Shown piece by piece: positions 1-6,096 of a DNA stretch of 11,630 nucleotides. This stretch comes from Thermoplasmata archaeon. Lineage in GTDB: Archaea; Thermoplasmatota; Thermoplasmata; Thermoplasmatales; Thermoplasmataceae. Below the pieces are notes generated by a model that was not told the origin of the DNA, searched no databases, and saw nothing but the letters and a program-made list of their open reading frames with translations. The position numbers were made by a program, and so were the translations under genes. Position 1 is the first letter of the stretch. Every line of letters begins with the position of its first letter. The stretch lies in NCBI GenBank assembly GCA_021799755.1, contig JAJYZU010000026.1, positions 1 through 11,630 on the forward strand, in the 5' to 3' direction.

Positions 1-1
1 T

Positions 2-319
2 GTGATCAGCAATTCCAGCAAGATCGTTGTGAAGTTTGATTCAACAACGATAAATTCAGAGTCTGTGAATCTTGTGATCAACTCTACAAACACCGTAACT
101 GCCACTTATTCCACGGTCAATGTGGCCGGAGGCTTTGTGGTTATAGTGCACGTCCCGCACTTTTCCAACCACACCATTGAAATCACCTCCGCGCAGACCA
201 ACTCAACTTCGCCACTTGGACCGATCCTTGGATCAACCACAGATCTTGTGATTGTCGGCGTGGTCATAGTCGTTGTTGCAGTGGGAGCAGTGCTGGGAAT
301 AAGGAGAAAAAGGCACTAA
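2..319 (+). CDS. C-terminal part of a membrane-anchored surface protein (5' end outside window)
   Basis: Open reading frame entering from the left edge; the GTG at base 2 is only the first codon visible and is probably not the start. About 75 residues are rich in Ser, Thr, Asn and Val and carry four N-X-S/T sequons, as in glycosylated archaeal exported proteins. A single hydrophobic helix follows (about residues 79-99), then a basic tail, RRKRH, and the stop. This fits a protein whose bulk lies outside the cell, held by one C-terminal helix with the basic end in the cytoplasm. The beta-rich stretch ending in VPHFSNHTIE resembles C-terminal beta-domains that often precede such anchors in archaeal surface proteins. 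The catalytic or binding part, if any, lies upstream, so no function can be given. It could be an S-layer-like protein, an adhesin or an anchored protease. Confidence 0.7.
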   Translation: MISNSSKIVVKFDSTTINSESVNLVINSTNTVTATYSTVNVAGGFVVIVHVPHFSNHTIEITSAQTNSTSPLGPILGSTTDLVIVGVVIVVVAVGAVLGIRRKRH

Positions 320-365
320 AACCATTTTTTCCAAAAATTTTAAATTTTTAATTTCCCCTTTTTTA
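320..365 (+). terminator. T-rich archaeal terminator after the surface protein
   Basis: Directly after the TAA stop come four T runs (T6 at 325-330, T4 at 338-341, T5 at 345-349, T6 at 359-364). A perfect A/T inverted repeat lies in the middle: AAAAATTT at 333-340 and AAATTTTT at 342-349, with one base between. Archaeal RNA polymerase terminates at oligo-T tracts on the coding strand, so this is a strong candidate. The short A/T hairpin is probably incidental. Confidence 0.6.
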
Positions 366-414
366 AACTACAACCTTCTCCATATTTGAGTGGTCAGCGT
401 TTGATATTGGAAAA

Positions 415-428
415 TCTCATAATATAGT
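415..428 (+). promoter_or_regulatory. TATA box for the WalJ-like gene (probably leaderless)
   Basis: The AT-rich element CATAATATAG is centred near 422, about 24-26 bases before the proposed TTG start at 446. That is the distance expected when transcription begins at or next to the start codon. No Shine-Dalgarno sequence is visible, which agrees with a leaderless mRNA. Confidence 0.5.
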
Positions 429-445
429 GTAGTGATTACTGCACA

Positions 446-1204
446 TTGTCCAGAATCGGTTATAAGTCTATTTCCAGCGGGAGCAAAGGAAACTGCAGTA
501 TAGTCTGGGATGACGAGAATCTGCTTGTTTTCGATTTTGGAATTTCCCTCAGGAGGTTCAGAAATCCAGTTCTGGAACTGGGAGTGCCTATGGATGCCAT
601 TTCGGTGTTCATAACTCATGAACATAGCGATCATGCCTCGGGACTTGGTATACTGAAGAAGAATCTCAGTGTTGACCTCTATACTAGAAACAGGACTGCC
701 ATGGCAATTGGAATAGAAAGTTACACAATCAAGAATGAGCTCGTCCTGGGTAATTTCAGGGTGTCTGCGGTGAGTGTTTCACACGATGCTGTTGATCCTG
801 TTGCATACATTGTTGAAAACGGGAATGCCAAGATCAGCATAGTTTCCGATCTTGGTTACCCGGATGAAAATCTCATTGCGAAGATGAGTGGATCGGACCT
901 GCTTGCAGTTGAGGCAAACCATGATCTTGGAATGCTCATGGAGGGTAGCTATCCACAGATTCTGAAGAAGAGGATATCCAGCAATCATGGTCATTTGTCT
1001 AACGAACAGTCTGCTGATCTAATCGGGAAAGTTTGCAAGGCTGACAGTGACATAGTTCTGACCCATCTGAGCCAGGAGAATAACACTCCTGAGATTGCCA
1101 CAGCCACTGTTCGAAAATATCTTGAAGGGAATGGAATCCGATACAGTTCCCTGAGCTGTGCGTCCCAATCAGATGGTTCACGGATCTATTACCTTGAGAT
1201 CTGA
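446..1204 (+). CDS. Metallo-beta-lactamase-fold hydrolase, WalJ/YycJ-like nuclease family
   Basis: A 252-residue cytoplasmic metal-dependent hydrolase with no signal peptide or membrane segment. The N-terminus SISSGSKGNCSIV matches the opening beta-strand of the WalJ/YycJ (VicX) branch of the fold. The HxHxDH zinc motif is at residues 58-63 (HEHSDH), with further likely ligands His113 (VSHD), Asp135 (SDLG) and His207 (LTHLSQENN). VEANHD (155-160) and SSNHGHLSNE (178-187) are also typical of this branch. Characterised relatives act as DNA exonucleases, so a role in DNA or RNA repair or processing is inferred. The start is TTG: an in-frame TAG at 425-427 bars any long extension, and a TATA element sits at the leaderless distance. 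A T6 run at 1217-1222 may end the transcript. The substrate is unknown. Confidence 0.85.
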   Translation: MSRIGYKSISSGSKGNCSIVWDDENLLVFDFGISLRRFRNPVLELGVPMDAISVFITHEHSDHASGLGILKKNLSVDLYTRNRTAMAIGIESYTIKNELVLGNFRVSAVSVSHDAVDPVAYIVENGNAKISIVSDLGYPDENLIAKMSGSDLLAVEANHDLGMLMEGSYPQILKKRISSNHGHLSNEQSADLIGKVCKADSDIVLTHLSQENNTPEIATATVRKYLEGNGIRYSSLSCASQSDGSRIYYLEI

Positions 1205-1216
1205 TCGCATTCATTA

Positions 1217-1222
1217 TTTTTT
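1217..1222 (+). terminator. Oligo-T terminator after the WalJ-like gene
   Basis: A run of six T residues lies 13 bases after the TGA stop of the upstream gene and before the tRNA promoter. It suits archaeal oligo-T termination, but a single run is weak evidence. Confidence 0.35.
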
Positions 1223-1234
1223 GTTGAGCCGAAC

Positions 1235-1246
1235 GGTTTATTACTT
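1235..1246 (+). promoter_or_regulatory. TATA-like element for tRNA-Gln (and the downstream small gene)
   Basis: GGTTTATTACTT is centred about 30 bases before the first tRNA base, in the short gap after the upstream terminator. It is the best TATA candidate for the tRNA. Because the small Gly-Gly protein gene begins 16 bases after the tRNA with no room for another promoter, this element probably drives both. Confidence 0.45.
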
Positions 1247-1270
1247 AACGTATCATTATCGTGAATAAAT

Positions 1271-1343
1271 AGCCCCGTGGTGTAGTGGCCAAGCATATCG
1301 GACTTTGGATCCGTCGACGGCAGTTCAAATCTGCCCGGGGCTG
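1271..1343 (+). tRNA. tRNA-Gln, anticodon UUG (TTG)
   Basis: A cloverleaf can be drawn by hand. Acceptor AGCCCCG (1271-1277) pairs with CGGGGCT (1336-1342), with discriminator G1343. The D stem is GTGT/GCAT (1280-1283 with 1293-1296). The anticodon stem is 1298-1302 with 1310-1314, loop CTTTGGA, and anticodon TTG at 1305-1307. The T arm is GGCAG TTCAAAT CTGCC (1319-1335). The outermost anticodon-stem pair (27-43) is a T-T mismatch; the other pairs are Watson-Crick or G-U. There is no intron, and the 3' CCA is not encoded, so it must be added by the CCA enzyme encoded nearby. The first pair is A-U. In archaea Gln-tRNA is normally made by mischarging with Glu followed by GatDE amidation. U34 in this anticodon is a standard target for 2-thiolation. 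Confidence 0.95.
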
Positions 1344-1359
1344 TGGGAACTGAAAAACC

Positions 1360-1554
1360 ATGATCAAAATAATAGGTAGGAACGGGACCGAAATCAAGGC
1401 CTCAGCCGGTAAGACTGTGGGAGAAATAGCCTCAACTCTTGGCCTTAAAACAGAAAAATTTGTATCTGTTAAGAATGGTGTGCCATGCACATCTGATAGC
1501 CAGGTCTCAGAGAATGACGATCTTGTATTTCTTGAAGTCTTCTCCGGCGGATAG
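1360..1554 (+). CDS. Beta-grasp sulfur carrier / small archaeal modifier-like protein (ThiS/MoaD/Urm1 type)
   Basis: A 64-residue protein whose opening strand MIKIIG, helix around AGKTVGEIASTLGL (residues 16-29) and C-terminal LEVFSGG follow the ThiS/MoaD/SAMP beta-grasp pattern. The free Gly63-Gly64 end is the part that an E1-like enzyme adenylates and turns into a thiocarboxylate, or joins to target lysines. Length is normal for ThiS and small for MoaD. The ATG lies 16 bases after the tRNA-Gln 3' end with no separate promoter visible, so the mRNA is probably released by tRNA 3' processing. No strong ribosome binding site is seen. The tRNA neighbour suggests a role in tRNA thiolation, as shown for SAMP2 in Haloferax. 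Thiamine or molybdopterin synthesis, or protein tagging, remain possible. No E1-like or target enzyme gene is in the window. Confidence 0.8.
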   Translation: MIKIIGRNGTEIKASAGKTVGEIASTLGLKTEKFVSVKNGVPCTSDSQVSENDDLVFLEVFSGG

Positions 1555-1571
1555 CTATTTCGGGAAATAGC
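1554..1571. terminator. Perfect inverted repeat across the junction of two convergent stop codons
   Basis: GCTATTTC (1554-1561) and GAAATAGC (1564-1571) form an 8-bp perfect stem around GG; as RNA this is more likely a 7-bp stem with a CGGG loop. It starts at the last base of the TAG of the small Gly-Gly protein and covers the TAG of the CCA enzyme on the other strand. On + it is followed by T5 at 1583-1587. It could end or stabilise both convergent transcripts. The structure is seen; the function is inferred. Confidence 0.45.
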
Positions 1572-2856
1572 GACTGGTGTACTTTTTAAGGATTGTCGAA
1601 TTTGCTGGCGTTCTTAAAGGATCTGTGATTTCAAGTTCATCCTTGTATTTATTGAGATTCTTCCCTATGTCAAAAGTTTCTATATTTTTGCGCACACAGG
1701 ATTCGATAGTCACGCATTCGCGCTTCACACCGACATACAACCGATCTCCTACGATATAAGGACCACTGAATCTCTCGATTCCGGTCCATTTTTTCATGAA
1801 GTCCAGCGCATTTTCGAAATCGACACTTGGGCCCTGATGAATGACCATATTGGGCACAATTGCATGATCGCACTCAATCAGTACGCTGATATCCTTTTCA
1901 GTGTCAATGTACGATGACGTGGGCTGGAAACCGCCCTGATTCAGTATTCCGATTATAACATCCCTGAACTTCACAACCTGCGGATACAATATATCGTCGA
2001 TAAGATCCGGTTTTGGAATGCTGAATACCCTTATGGCAGTATTCCTCTCCTCTACATTCAGGAACTTCCCCCCCTTATTTTCGAATATGTATTCCTGGCC
2101 CATTTTCAGGAAGATCCTGCATCCAAGCTTTGCGGTCGACAGAGACTGCAGGCTCACTGCTGCCGCAGCATTCCTGTCACTGTCGCACGGATCTATGAGC
2201 ACCGCCGGAGAGGTGAACTTATCTGTATATTTGCTGCCAGGTGGAAGAATCATTCTTCCATGGAGACCTGAAAAGTAACTGCAGACTGATTCAAAGGTCC
2301 CCATCTGTATTATCAGGAGTTCGCAAATGTATCCGGAAAATCCTGAAACGGTCACCTGTGATCCATAAATATTCAGGACCTTGAAGAAGAGTTTCAGTTT
2401 CCTGACCTCGTCCTTTCCATCCTCGGTCAGGTTCTCTTTCACATATTCTGAGTGAAGTGGTGTCCGATCCACTGATGATATCTTCTTTTCGCCAGGGTTA
2501 ATTCGGTAGCATGGAACAATGTCGATCTTTACACCGTCCACATTCCCCATTATGTACGGATGCTCGGCATATTTCTCAACAGGTTCCTTGAAAAGGGAAC
2601 GTCCGATCTCAAGGCCCATCTTTTCCATATACTGAGTCTTATACTTCCTGTCAAATCTTATGAAGATGTCGACATCGCCGTTTTTCAGGTTGGTTCCCTT
2701 TGCGTAGGAACCGACCACTATGGGATCAGCGTCGATGCCTTTCGAATTGCAAAATTTTCTAATCTTTTCGAGGATAGGTTCCACGATTGAAAGATATCTT
2801 TTATCGTCATCTGGAGTTGGTCTGTTTTCCAGCAGGAGCTGGTCTATATAATTCAT
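1555..2856 (-). CDS. cca: CCA-adding enzyme, archaeal class I tRNA nucleotidyltransferase
   Basis: A 433-residue enzyme that adds C, C and A to tRNA 3' ends without a nucleic acid template. The length is near that of the Archaeoglobus enzyme. The polymerase-beta-like motif GSYAKGT begins at Gly49. Metal-binding carboxylates are visible at Asp61 and Asp63 (GDVDIFIRF) and Asp112 (VKIDIVPCYRI). The middle domain with VSGFSGYICELLII (about residues 165-185) is typical of the archaeal tRNA nucleotidyltransferase second domain, and a long C-terminal tail follows. It is the second gene of an operon with NAC: its ATG overlaps the NAC stop (ATGA), so translation is probably coupled. It is needed for the tRNA-Gln next door, which lacks an encoded CCA. 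It is also the distal, convergent neighbour of the small Gly-Gly protein, with no intergenic gap. Confidence 0.95.
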   Translation of the reverse strand: MNYIDQLLLENRPTPDDDKRYLSIVEPILEKIRKFCNSKGIDADPIVVGSYAKGTNLKNGDVDIFIRFDRKYKTQYMEKMGLEIGRSLFKEPVEKYAEHPYIMGNVDGVKIDIVPCYRINPGEKKISSVDRTPLHSEYVKENLTEDGKDEVRKLKLFFKVLNIYGSQVTVSGFSGYICELLIIQMGTFESVCSYFSGLHGRMILPPGSKYTDKFTSPAVLIDPCDSDRNAAAAVSLQSLSTAKLGCRIFLKMGQEYIFENKGGKFLNVEERNTAIRVFSIPKPDLIDDILYPQVVKFRDVIIGILNQGGFQPTSSYIDTEKDISVLIECDHAIVPNMVIHQGPSVDFENALDFMKKWTGIERFSGPYIVGDRLYVGVKRECVTIESCVRKNIETFDIGKNLNKYKDELEITDPLRTPANSTILKKYTSRYFPK

Positions 2857-3218
2857 TTTCCTAGCAGATCGATAATTGCCTGTGCAGGTTCACCGTTGGC
2901 TTTCTTAAGAGCTTCAATAGCCTTCTCTCTTGTAGCTCCTGTCTGATCAATCACAAGCTTGAGGTCCTCCTCGTTCACCGCAGTTTGTGTTGTGACTGCG
3001 CTGGCAGAACCCTTCGGCACCTCTTTCATGTTTCCCGATATCTGAAAGTATTTTTCCCCTTTAGCTTCTATTATCGTGACGCTTGGTTCGGTTATGAGAT
3101 AATCCTTGAGTGTTCCTTCCATTAATATCTTCTTGACGTCCGTGAGATCAGTGGTTTTGATACCCATCTGGGCCATCATACGTTTAACCTCCCTTGAATT
3201 AATCCTGCCGGGAATCAT
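2853..3218 (-). CDS. nac: Nascent polypeptide-associated complex protein (archaeal NAC)
   Basis: A 121-residue chaperone that binds nascent chains at the ribosomal exit; archaeal NAC works as a homodimer of one alpha-type subunit. The N-terminus IPGRINSREVKRMMAQMGI is a basic, methionine-rich ribosome-contacting segment as in other archaeal NACs. The NAC beta-barrel domain covers about residues 33-70 (VTIIEAKGEKYFQISG). A Ser/Thr/Ala linker follows, and a UBA domain sits at about 82-120 (EEDLKLVIDQTGATREKAIEAL). The ATG at 3216-3218 has an AT-rich TATA element at leaderless distance. This is the first gene of a two-gene operon and overlaps the CCA enzyme gene by 4 bases. No feature is missing compared with the family. 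Confidence 0.93.
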   Translation of the reverse strand: MIPGRINSREVKRMMAQMGIKTTDLTDVKKILMEGTLKDYLITEPSVTIIEAKGEKYFQISGNMKEVPKGSASAVTTQTAVNEEDLKLVIDQTGATREKAIEALKKANGEPAQAIIDLLGK

Positions 3219-3235
3219 GCATGTGCATAAAAAAA

Positions 3236-3252
3236 TAGATAATAATTCTTTA
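3236..3252 (-). promoter_or_regulatory. TATA promoter for the NAC-cca operon
   Basis: On the minus strand AAGAATTATTATC is centred about 26 bases before the NAC ATG (3218), and a T7 run lies between it and the start. This spacing predicts transcription starting at or next to the ATG. It lies in the 143-base gap between NAC and the upstream GTPase gene, where I see nothing else apart from the GTPase gene's 3' end. Confidence 0.5.
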
Positions 3253-3361
3253 TCCTTGATCTTACTTCTGCAATCTGAAACTGGAATATTTCTGCTGCTG
3301 GATAATCGAATGTAAAATGTGAGTGGAATATGCGAATCCAGTCATCTTTTCAGTCTTATGC

Positions 3362-4543
3362 TCAGGATTTTGAGACTATGCTTATCACATCAGAGTCCCG
3401 AAGTTCATGATCCCTGCCGATGATTCTCTTCTTCCTGCAATCTATGGCCTTAATGAATCCGTTTCCGATCTCAGTATGAACCTTGAAAGCAAGATCTATT
3501 GCAGTTGTTCCCCTTGGAACAAGAAAACAGTCCGGAAGCACATTACCCTCCTTGTCCGTCCAGTGTGATTCGTCATAAACGGGATAAACGAAGATTAGAT
3601 CAAGTTTTGAGAGAACCACTTTTGTCAGTATTTGCTGCGGGGATGTGTAGTATTCGCGACTCATTACCTCCTCAACCTTTGCGAGGGCTTTTCTCTGGGC
3701 CTCACTTGCCCGGTCGGATATCTTGAACGGAAGCGATCTTCCCTCAAGGATCCCGTTCTCTATGGCCTTGGAAATTGCAAGCTCCTGCCCTCCGGATGTG
3801 AACAGGATCTCGGGATAGGTCGATCTGAGCTTTGTTACCGTCTCCTCGGAGGCCGAGTCCACCTTGTTGCCAACCAGAACTATTGGCTTCACTATCTCAA
3901 AGACTTTTTTCGCAAAGTCATCAAAATCGCTCTCTCCCCACAGGCTCAATTTCGCAGGAAATACACCGCTGTTCAGAACCATTGATAAACTCTTTTCTCC
4001 GATGCCCAGTGATGAAGTTTTCTTGAGGAGTCCCTTTATTGCTTTTTCTCCGGTGGAGTCTTCCTTTTTTGCAAATCTGTCCCAGTCCCTGGAAAGCCTT
4101 GATGAAAGCCACTTGTACAGTTCAGATCTGACCATTTCTATTTCCCTGGCAGGATCTATGGGCACCTCGGAGGTCGTTCCATCCATCGCCGTTCTTCCAG
4201 ATGCATCAAACACAAGCAGGATCGCATCAGCATCCTTTACGTTCTCCAGAAATTCGTTCCCCATGCCCTTGCCGGAACTTGCACCTTCGATAAGCCCCGG
4301 TACATCTATAACTTCGATTGGAACCTTCCTGATTCCTTCCTCACAGGATCCTTCCCTGGGGTTACACTTCTTACCAATCTCAACCTCAGGGCATTTGGTA
4401 GTTATCGTTCCCACACCTGCATTTGGCTTAAGAGTGGTAAAAGGATAATTTCCGATCTCAGCGGCATTTGCGGTTATTGCCGAAAAAAGTGTTGATTTGC
4501 CGACATTCGGTTTTCCCACCAGTCCAATCTTTACTCTGCTCAT
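3362..4543 (-). CDS. YchF-type GTP-binding protein with TGS domain (archaeal form)
   Basis: A 393-residue translation-factor-type P-loop GTPase, cytoplasmic and probably ribosome-associated. Visible motifs are G1 GKPNVGKST (residues 10-18), the switch region NYPFTTLKPN (32-41), G3 DVPG (80-83), G4 NKVD (226-229) and a C-terminal TGS domain (about 315-390, with LVPRGTTAIDLAFKVHTEIG). Asn13 and the G3 proline are usual for the Obg/YchF class. The helical segment between the two halves of the G domain is normal for archaeal YchF-like proteins. Three cysteines (51, 60, 67) cluster between G2 and G3. It is the last gene of the egsA-UPF0179-GTPase cluster, 10 bases after the UPF0179 stop. Bacterial YchF can use ATP as well as GTP; here the NKVD motif favours guanine. 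The exact role is unproven. Confidence 0.92.
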   Translation of the reverse strand: MSRVKIGLVGKPNVGKSTLFSAITANAAEIGNYPFTTLKPNAGVGTITTKCPEVEIGKKCNPREGSCEEGIRKVPIEVIDVPGLIEGASSGKGMGNEFLENVKDADAILLVFDASGRTAMDGTTSEVPIDPAREIEMVRSELYKWLSSRLSRDWDRFAKKEDSTGEKAIKGLLKKTSSLGIGEKSLSMVLNSGVFPAKLSLWGESDFDDFAKKVFEIVKPIVLVGNKVDSASEETVTKLRSTYPEILFTSGGQELAISKAIENGILEGRSLPFKISDRASEAQRKALAKVEEVMSREYYTSPQQILTKVVLSKLDLIFVYPVYDESHWTDKEGNVLPDCFLVPRGTTAIDLAFKVHTEIGNGFIKAIDCRKKRIIGRDHELRDSDVISIVSKS

Positions 4544-4553
4544 GATGATTTTC

Positions 4554-4991
4554 TTACTTAAAGGAAACTGAAACTTTCCTCATATCATAGCCCTTTGGAC
4601 AGTCAAGTTTTTCACCGATTGAGGTGATGGTTGCCTTTCTGCCTTCCTTCCCGTTCAGGATATTACATCCCTCGATGTTGGGACATGTGAGATAATCACA
4701 ATTAATAGACTTTGCAGTAACGGTGGATCCTTCCTGAAGGCTGAGGCCATACTTCAGGTTCATGGTCTCGTCAGCTTCCTCCACCTCTATTGTTTTTACC
4801 TTGTCGCCACGAAATACAATGCAGGGGTGCTCCTTCTCTCTCACCTTGGTTATCTTATACGCCCTTCCAGGCTCAAGGCTGAAGCAGACATTTCTCACCC
4901 TGCATTCAGAACAGATTTGCAGGGGGGATGTAAATGTAAACTCAAGACCCTCTCTAGCGAGGTCCAAACCAATCAACGATATTTTCTTCAT
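4554..4991 (-). CDS. UPF0179 family cysteine-rich protein, function unknown
   Basis: A 145-residue archaeal protein of the uncharacterised UPF0179 family, recognised from its start MKKISLIGLDLAREG and the pattern ICSECRVRNVCF...GRAYKI. I place the start at ATG 4991. It lies 4 bases after the egsA stop and gives the family's usual N-terminus; an upstream in-frame ATG at 5039 would run inside egsA. Eight cysteines fall into two quartets: 27, 30, 36, 57 (C-x2-C-x5-C-x20-C) and 98, 103, 109, 131 (C-x4-C-x5-C-x21-C). The sequences around them also align, for example GR...IT...EK...C in both halves, so the protein seems to be a tandem duplication of a C4 module. This suggests two Zn or Fe-S sites; neither metal nor activity is known to me. 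It sits between egsA and the GTPase gene. Confidence 0.88.
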   Translation of the reverse strand: MKKISLIGLDLAREGLEFTFTSPLQICSECRVRNVCFSLEPGRAYKITKVREKEHPCIVFRGDKVKTIEVEEADETMNLKYGLSLQEGSTVTAKSINCDYLTCPNIEGCNILNGKEGRKATITSIGEKLDCPKGYDMRKVSVSFK

Positions 4992-4995
4992 AAAA

Positions 4996-6057
4996 TCAAC
5001 CAATAATTCCGGTAATCTGCAGAGCACGCTCCGCAGCATTATAACTTAAATCACTGTCCCCCAGTATGGTAAACCTCTCAGGTCTGATTTTGTGCGCAGT
5101 GGACAGAGCCTTAATAGCATCTTCGTCCCTGATCCCGTAGTCTCTGGCCCTTATTGGCAAGTTAATTTTCCTGTATACGGAGGCAAGTTTTTCCCAGTCG
5201 CCACCATGAAGATACATGCATACAACAGAGCCAATTGCGACCTGCTCGCCATGGATTGCACTGCCCACTCCGAGTTTTTCCAGTGCATGTGCAAAGAGGT
5301 GTTCGCTTCCGCTTGCCGGCCTTGATGAGGAGGCTATTGCCATTGCCGTGCCTGAGGCAAGTATCTGCTTGGTTACAAGCCACACTGATTCCTCTACGCC
5401 TGACATTATCATATGAGCTTTTTCTATAAGTTCTCTGGAGGAATACTCTGAAAGAGCCGCTGCAGTTGAACTGTATTCTTCTCCCTTTACGCGGTGTGCC
5501 AGTTTCCAGTCCATTAATGCAGTGACATTTGAAATCACGTCTGCTGCGCCTGCAGCAAGGTAGCGGTATGGTGCCTTCACCATGATCGCAGTATCCGCGA
5601 TTATTGCGACGGGCATTACTGCCTGTTCTGAAACAAAGACTCCTTTTTCCTTTATTGAGGCGCGCGGTGACGCTATTCCATCATGGCTTGGTGAAGTCGG
5701 AACGCTGACATAAGGAATCTTCAGATCATATGCCACCTTCTTTGTGATGTCGATTTTGGACCCTCCGCCCACACCGATAAGTATTCCCGGCTTTAGATCG
5801 ACCGATTCTTCCTCTATTTTTTGAATGTTTGAATTGTTTGCCTGATCGGTCCTGATAACGTGGACCTCAAGCCCGGACTTCATTATCAGATCTTCCGCCT
5901 CTCCGCCGGCAAGATCATATGTCTTGTTGCCAGTTATGATAAGGACGCTCCCCCGTTTCAGGTATGATTTTGTAATCTCCGGAAGGCTGGCTATAACACC
6001 ATGTCCCACCATCACATCCCTAGGGAATTGCATAGATTTGAATTTCTCAAATTCCAT
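4996..6057 (-). CDS. egsA: sn-glycerol-1-phosphate dehydrogenase
   Basis: A 353-residue cytoplasmic NAD(P)-dependent enzyme that reduces dihydroxyacetone phosphate to sn-glycerol-1-phosphate, the backbone of archaeal ether lipids. It shows the iron/zinc-type alcohol dehydrogenase-like fold. The dinucleotide loop is GGGSKID (97-103), TSPSHDG at 121-127 is the family signature, and likely Zn ligands are Asp173 (GAADVISN), His253 (SEHLFAH) and His269 (IHGEQVAIG). I chose ATG 6057. An in-frame GTG lies three codons upstream at 6066, and a TATA element near 6083-6096 fits either start. It is the first gene of the cluster with UPF0179 (4-base gap) and the GTPase. The asparaginase gene ends 24 bases upstream of the ATG, so read-through from it is also possible. 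Confidence 0.95.
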   Translation of the reverse strand: MEFEKFKSMQFPRDVMVGHGVIASLPEITKSYLKRGSVLIITGNKTYDLAGGEAEDLIMKSGLEVHVIRTDQANNSNIQKIEEESVDLKPGILIGVGGGSKIDITKKVAYDLKIPYVSVPTSPSHDGIASPRASIKEKGVFVSEQAVMPVAIIADTAIMVKAPYRYLAAGAADVISNVTALMDWKLAHRVKGEEYSSTAAALSEYSSRELIEKAHMIMSGVEESVWLVTKQILASGTAMAIASSSRPASGSEHLFAHALEKLGVGSAIHGEQVAIGSVVCMYLHGGDWEKLASVYRKINLPIRARDYGIRDEDAIKALSTAHKIRPERFTILGDSDLSYNAAERALQITGIIG

Positions 6058-6080
6058 TGTTTCCACACATACTGTTATCC

Positions 6081-6096
6081 ACTATATATTTATTTC
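6081..6096 (-). promoter_or_regulatory. TATA promoter for egsA, overlapping the end of the asparaginase gene
   Basis: Minus-strand AAATAAATATATAG is a near-ideal archaeal TATA element centred about 30 bases before the egsA ATG (6057) and 21 before the alternative GTG (6066). It includes the last codons and the TAG stop (6082-6084) of the preceding asparaginase gene, so egsA can be transcribed independently of it. Confidence 0.55.

Noticed and set aside
333..349. A perfect A/T inverted repeat as a possible protein-binding site.
   Set aside because: It is pure A and T, lies within a T-rich terminator directly after a stop codon, and such symmetry is easily produced by low-complexity sequence.
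3864..4448. A 194-codon open frame on the plus strand opposite the YchF-type GTPase gene.
   Set aside because: It lies wholly antisense to a strongly recognised gene, has low-complexity Ser/Pro-rich composition and matches no family I know. It is a codon-bias shadow.
4992..5039. A 16-residue N-terminal extension of the UPF0179 protein.
   Set aside because: It lies inside the egsA coding end and is not part of the family's usual start, which begins at MKKISLIG (ATG 4991).
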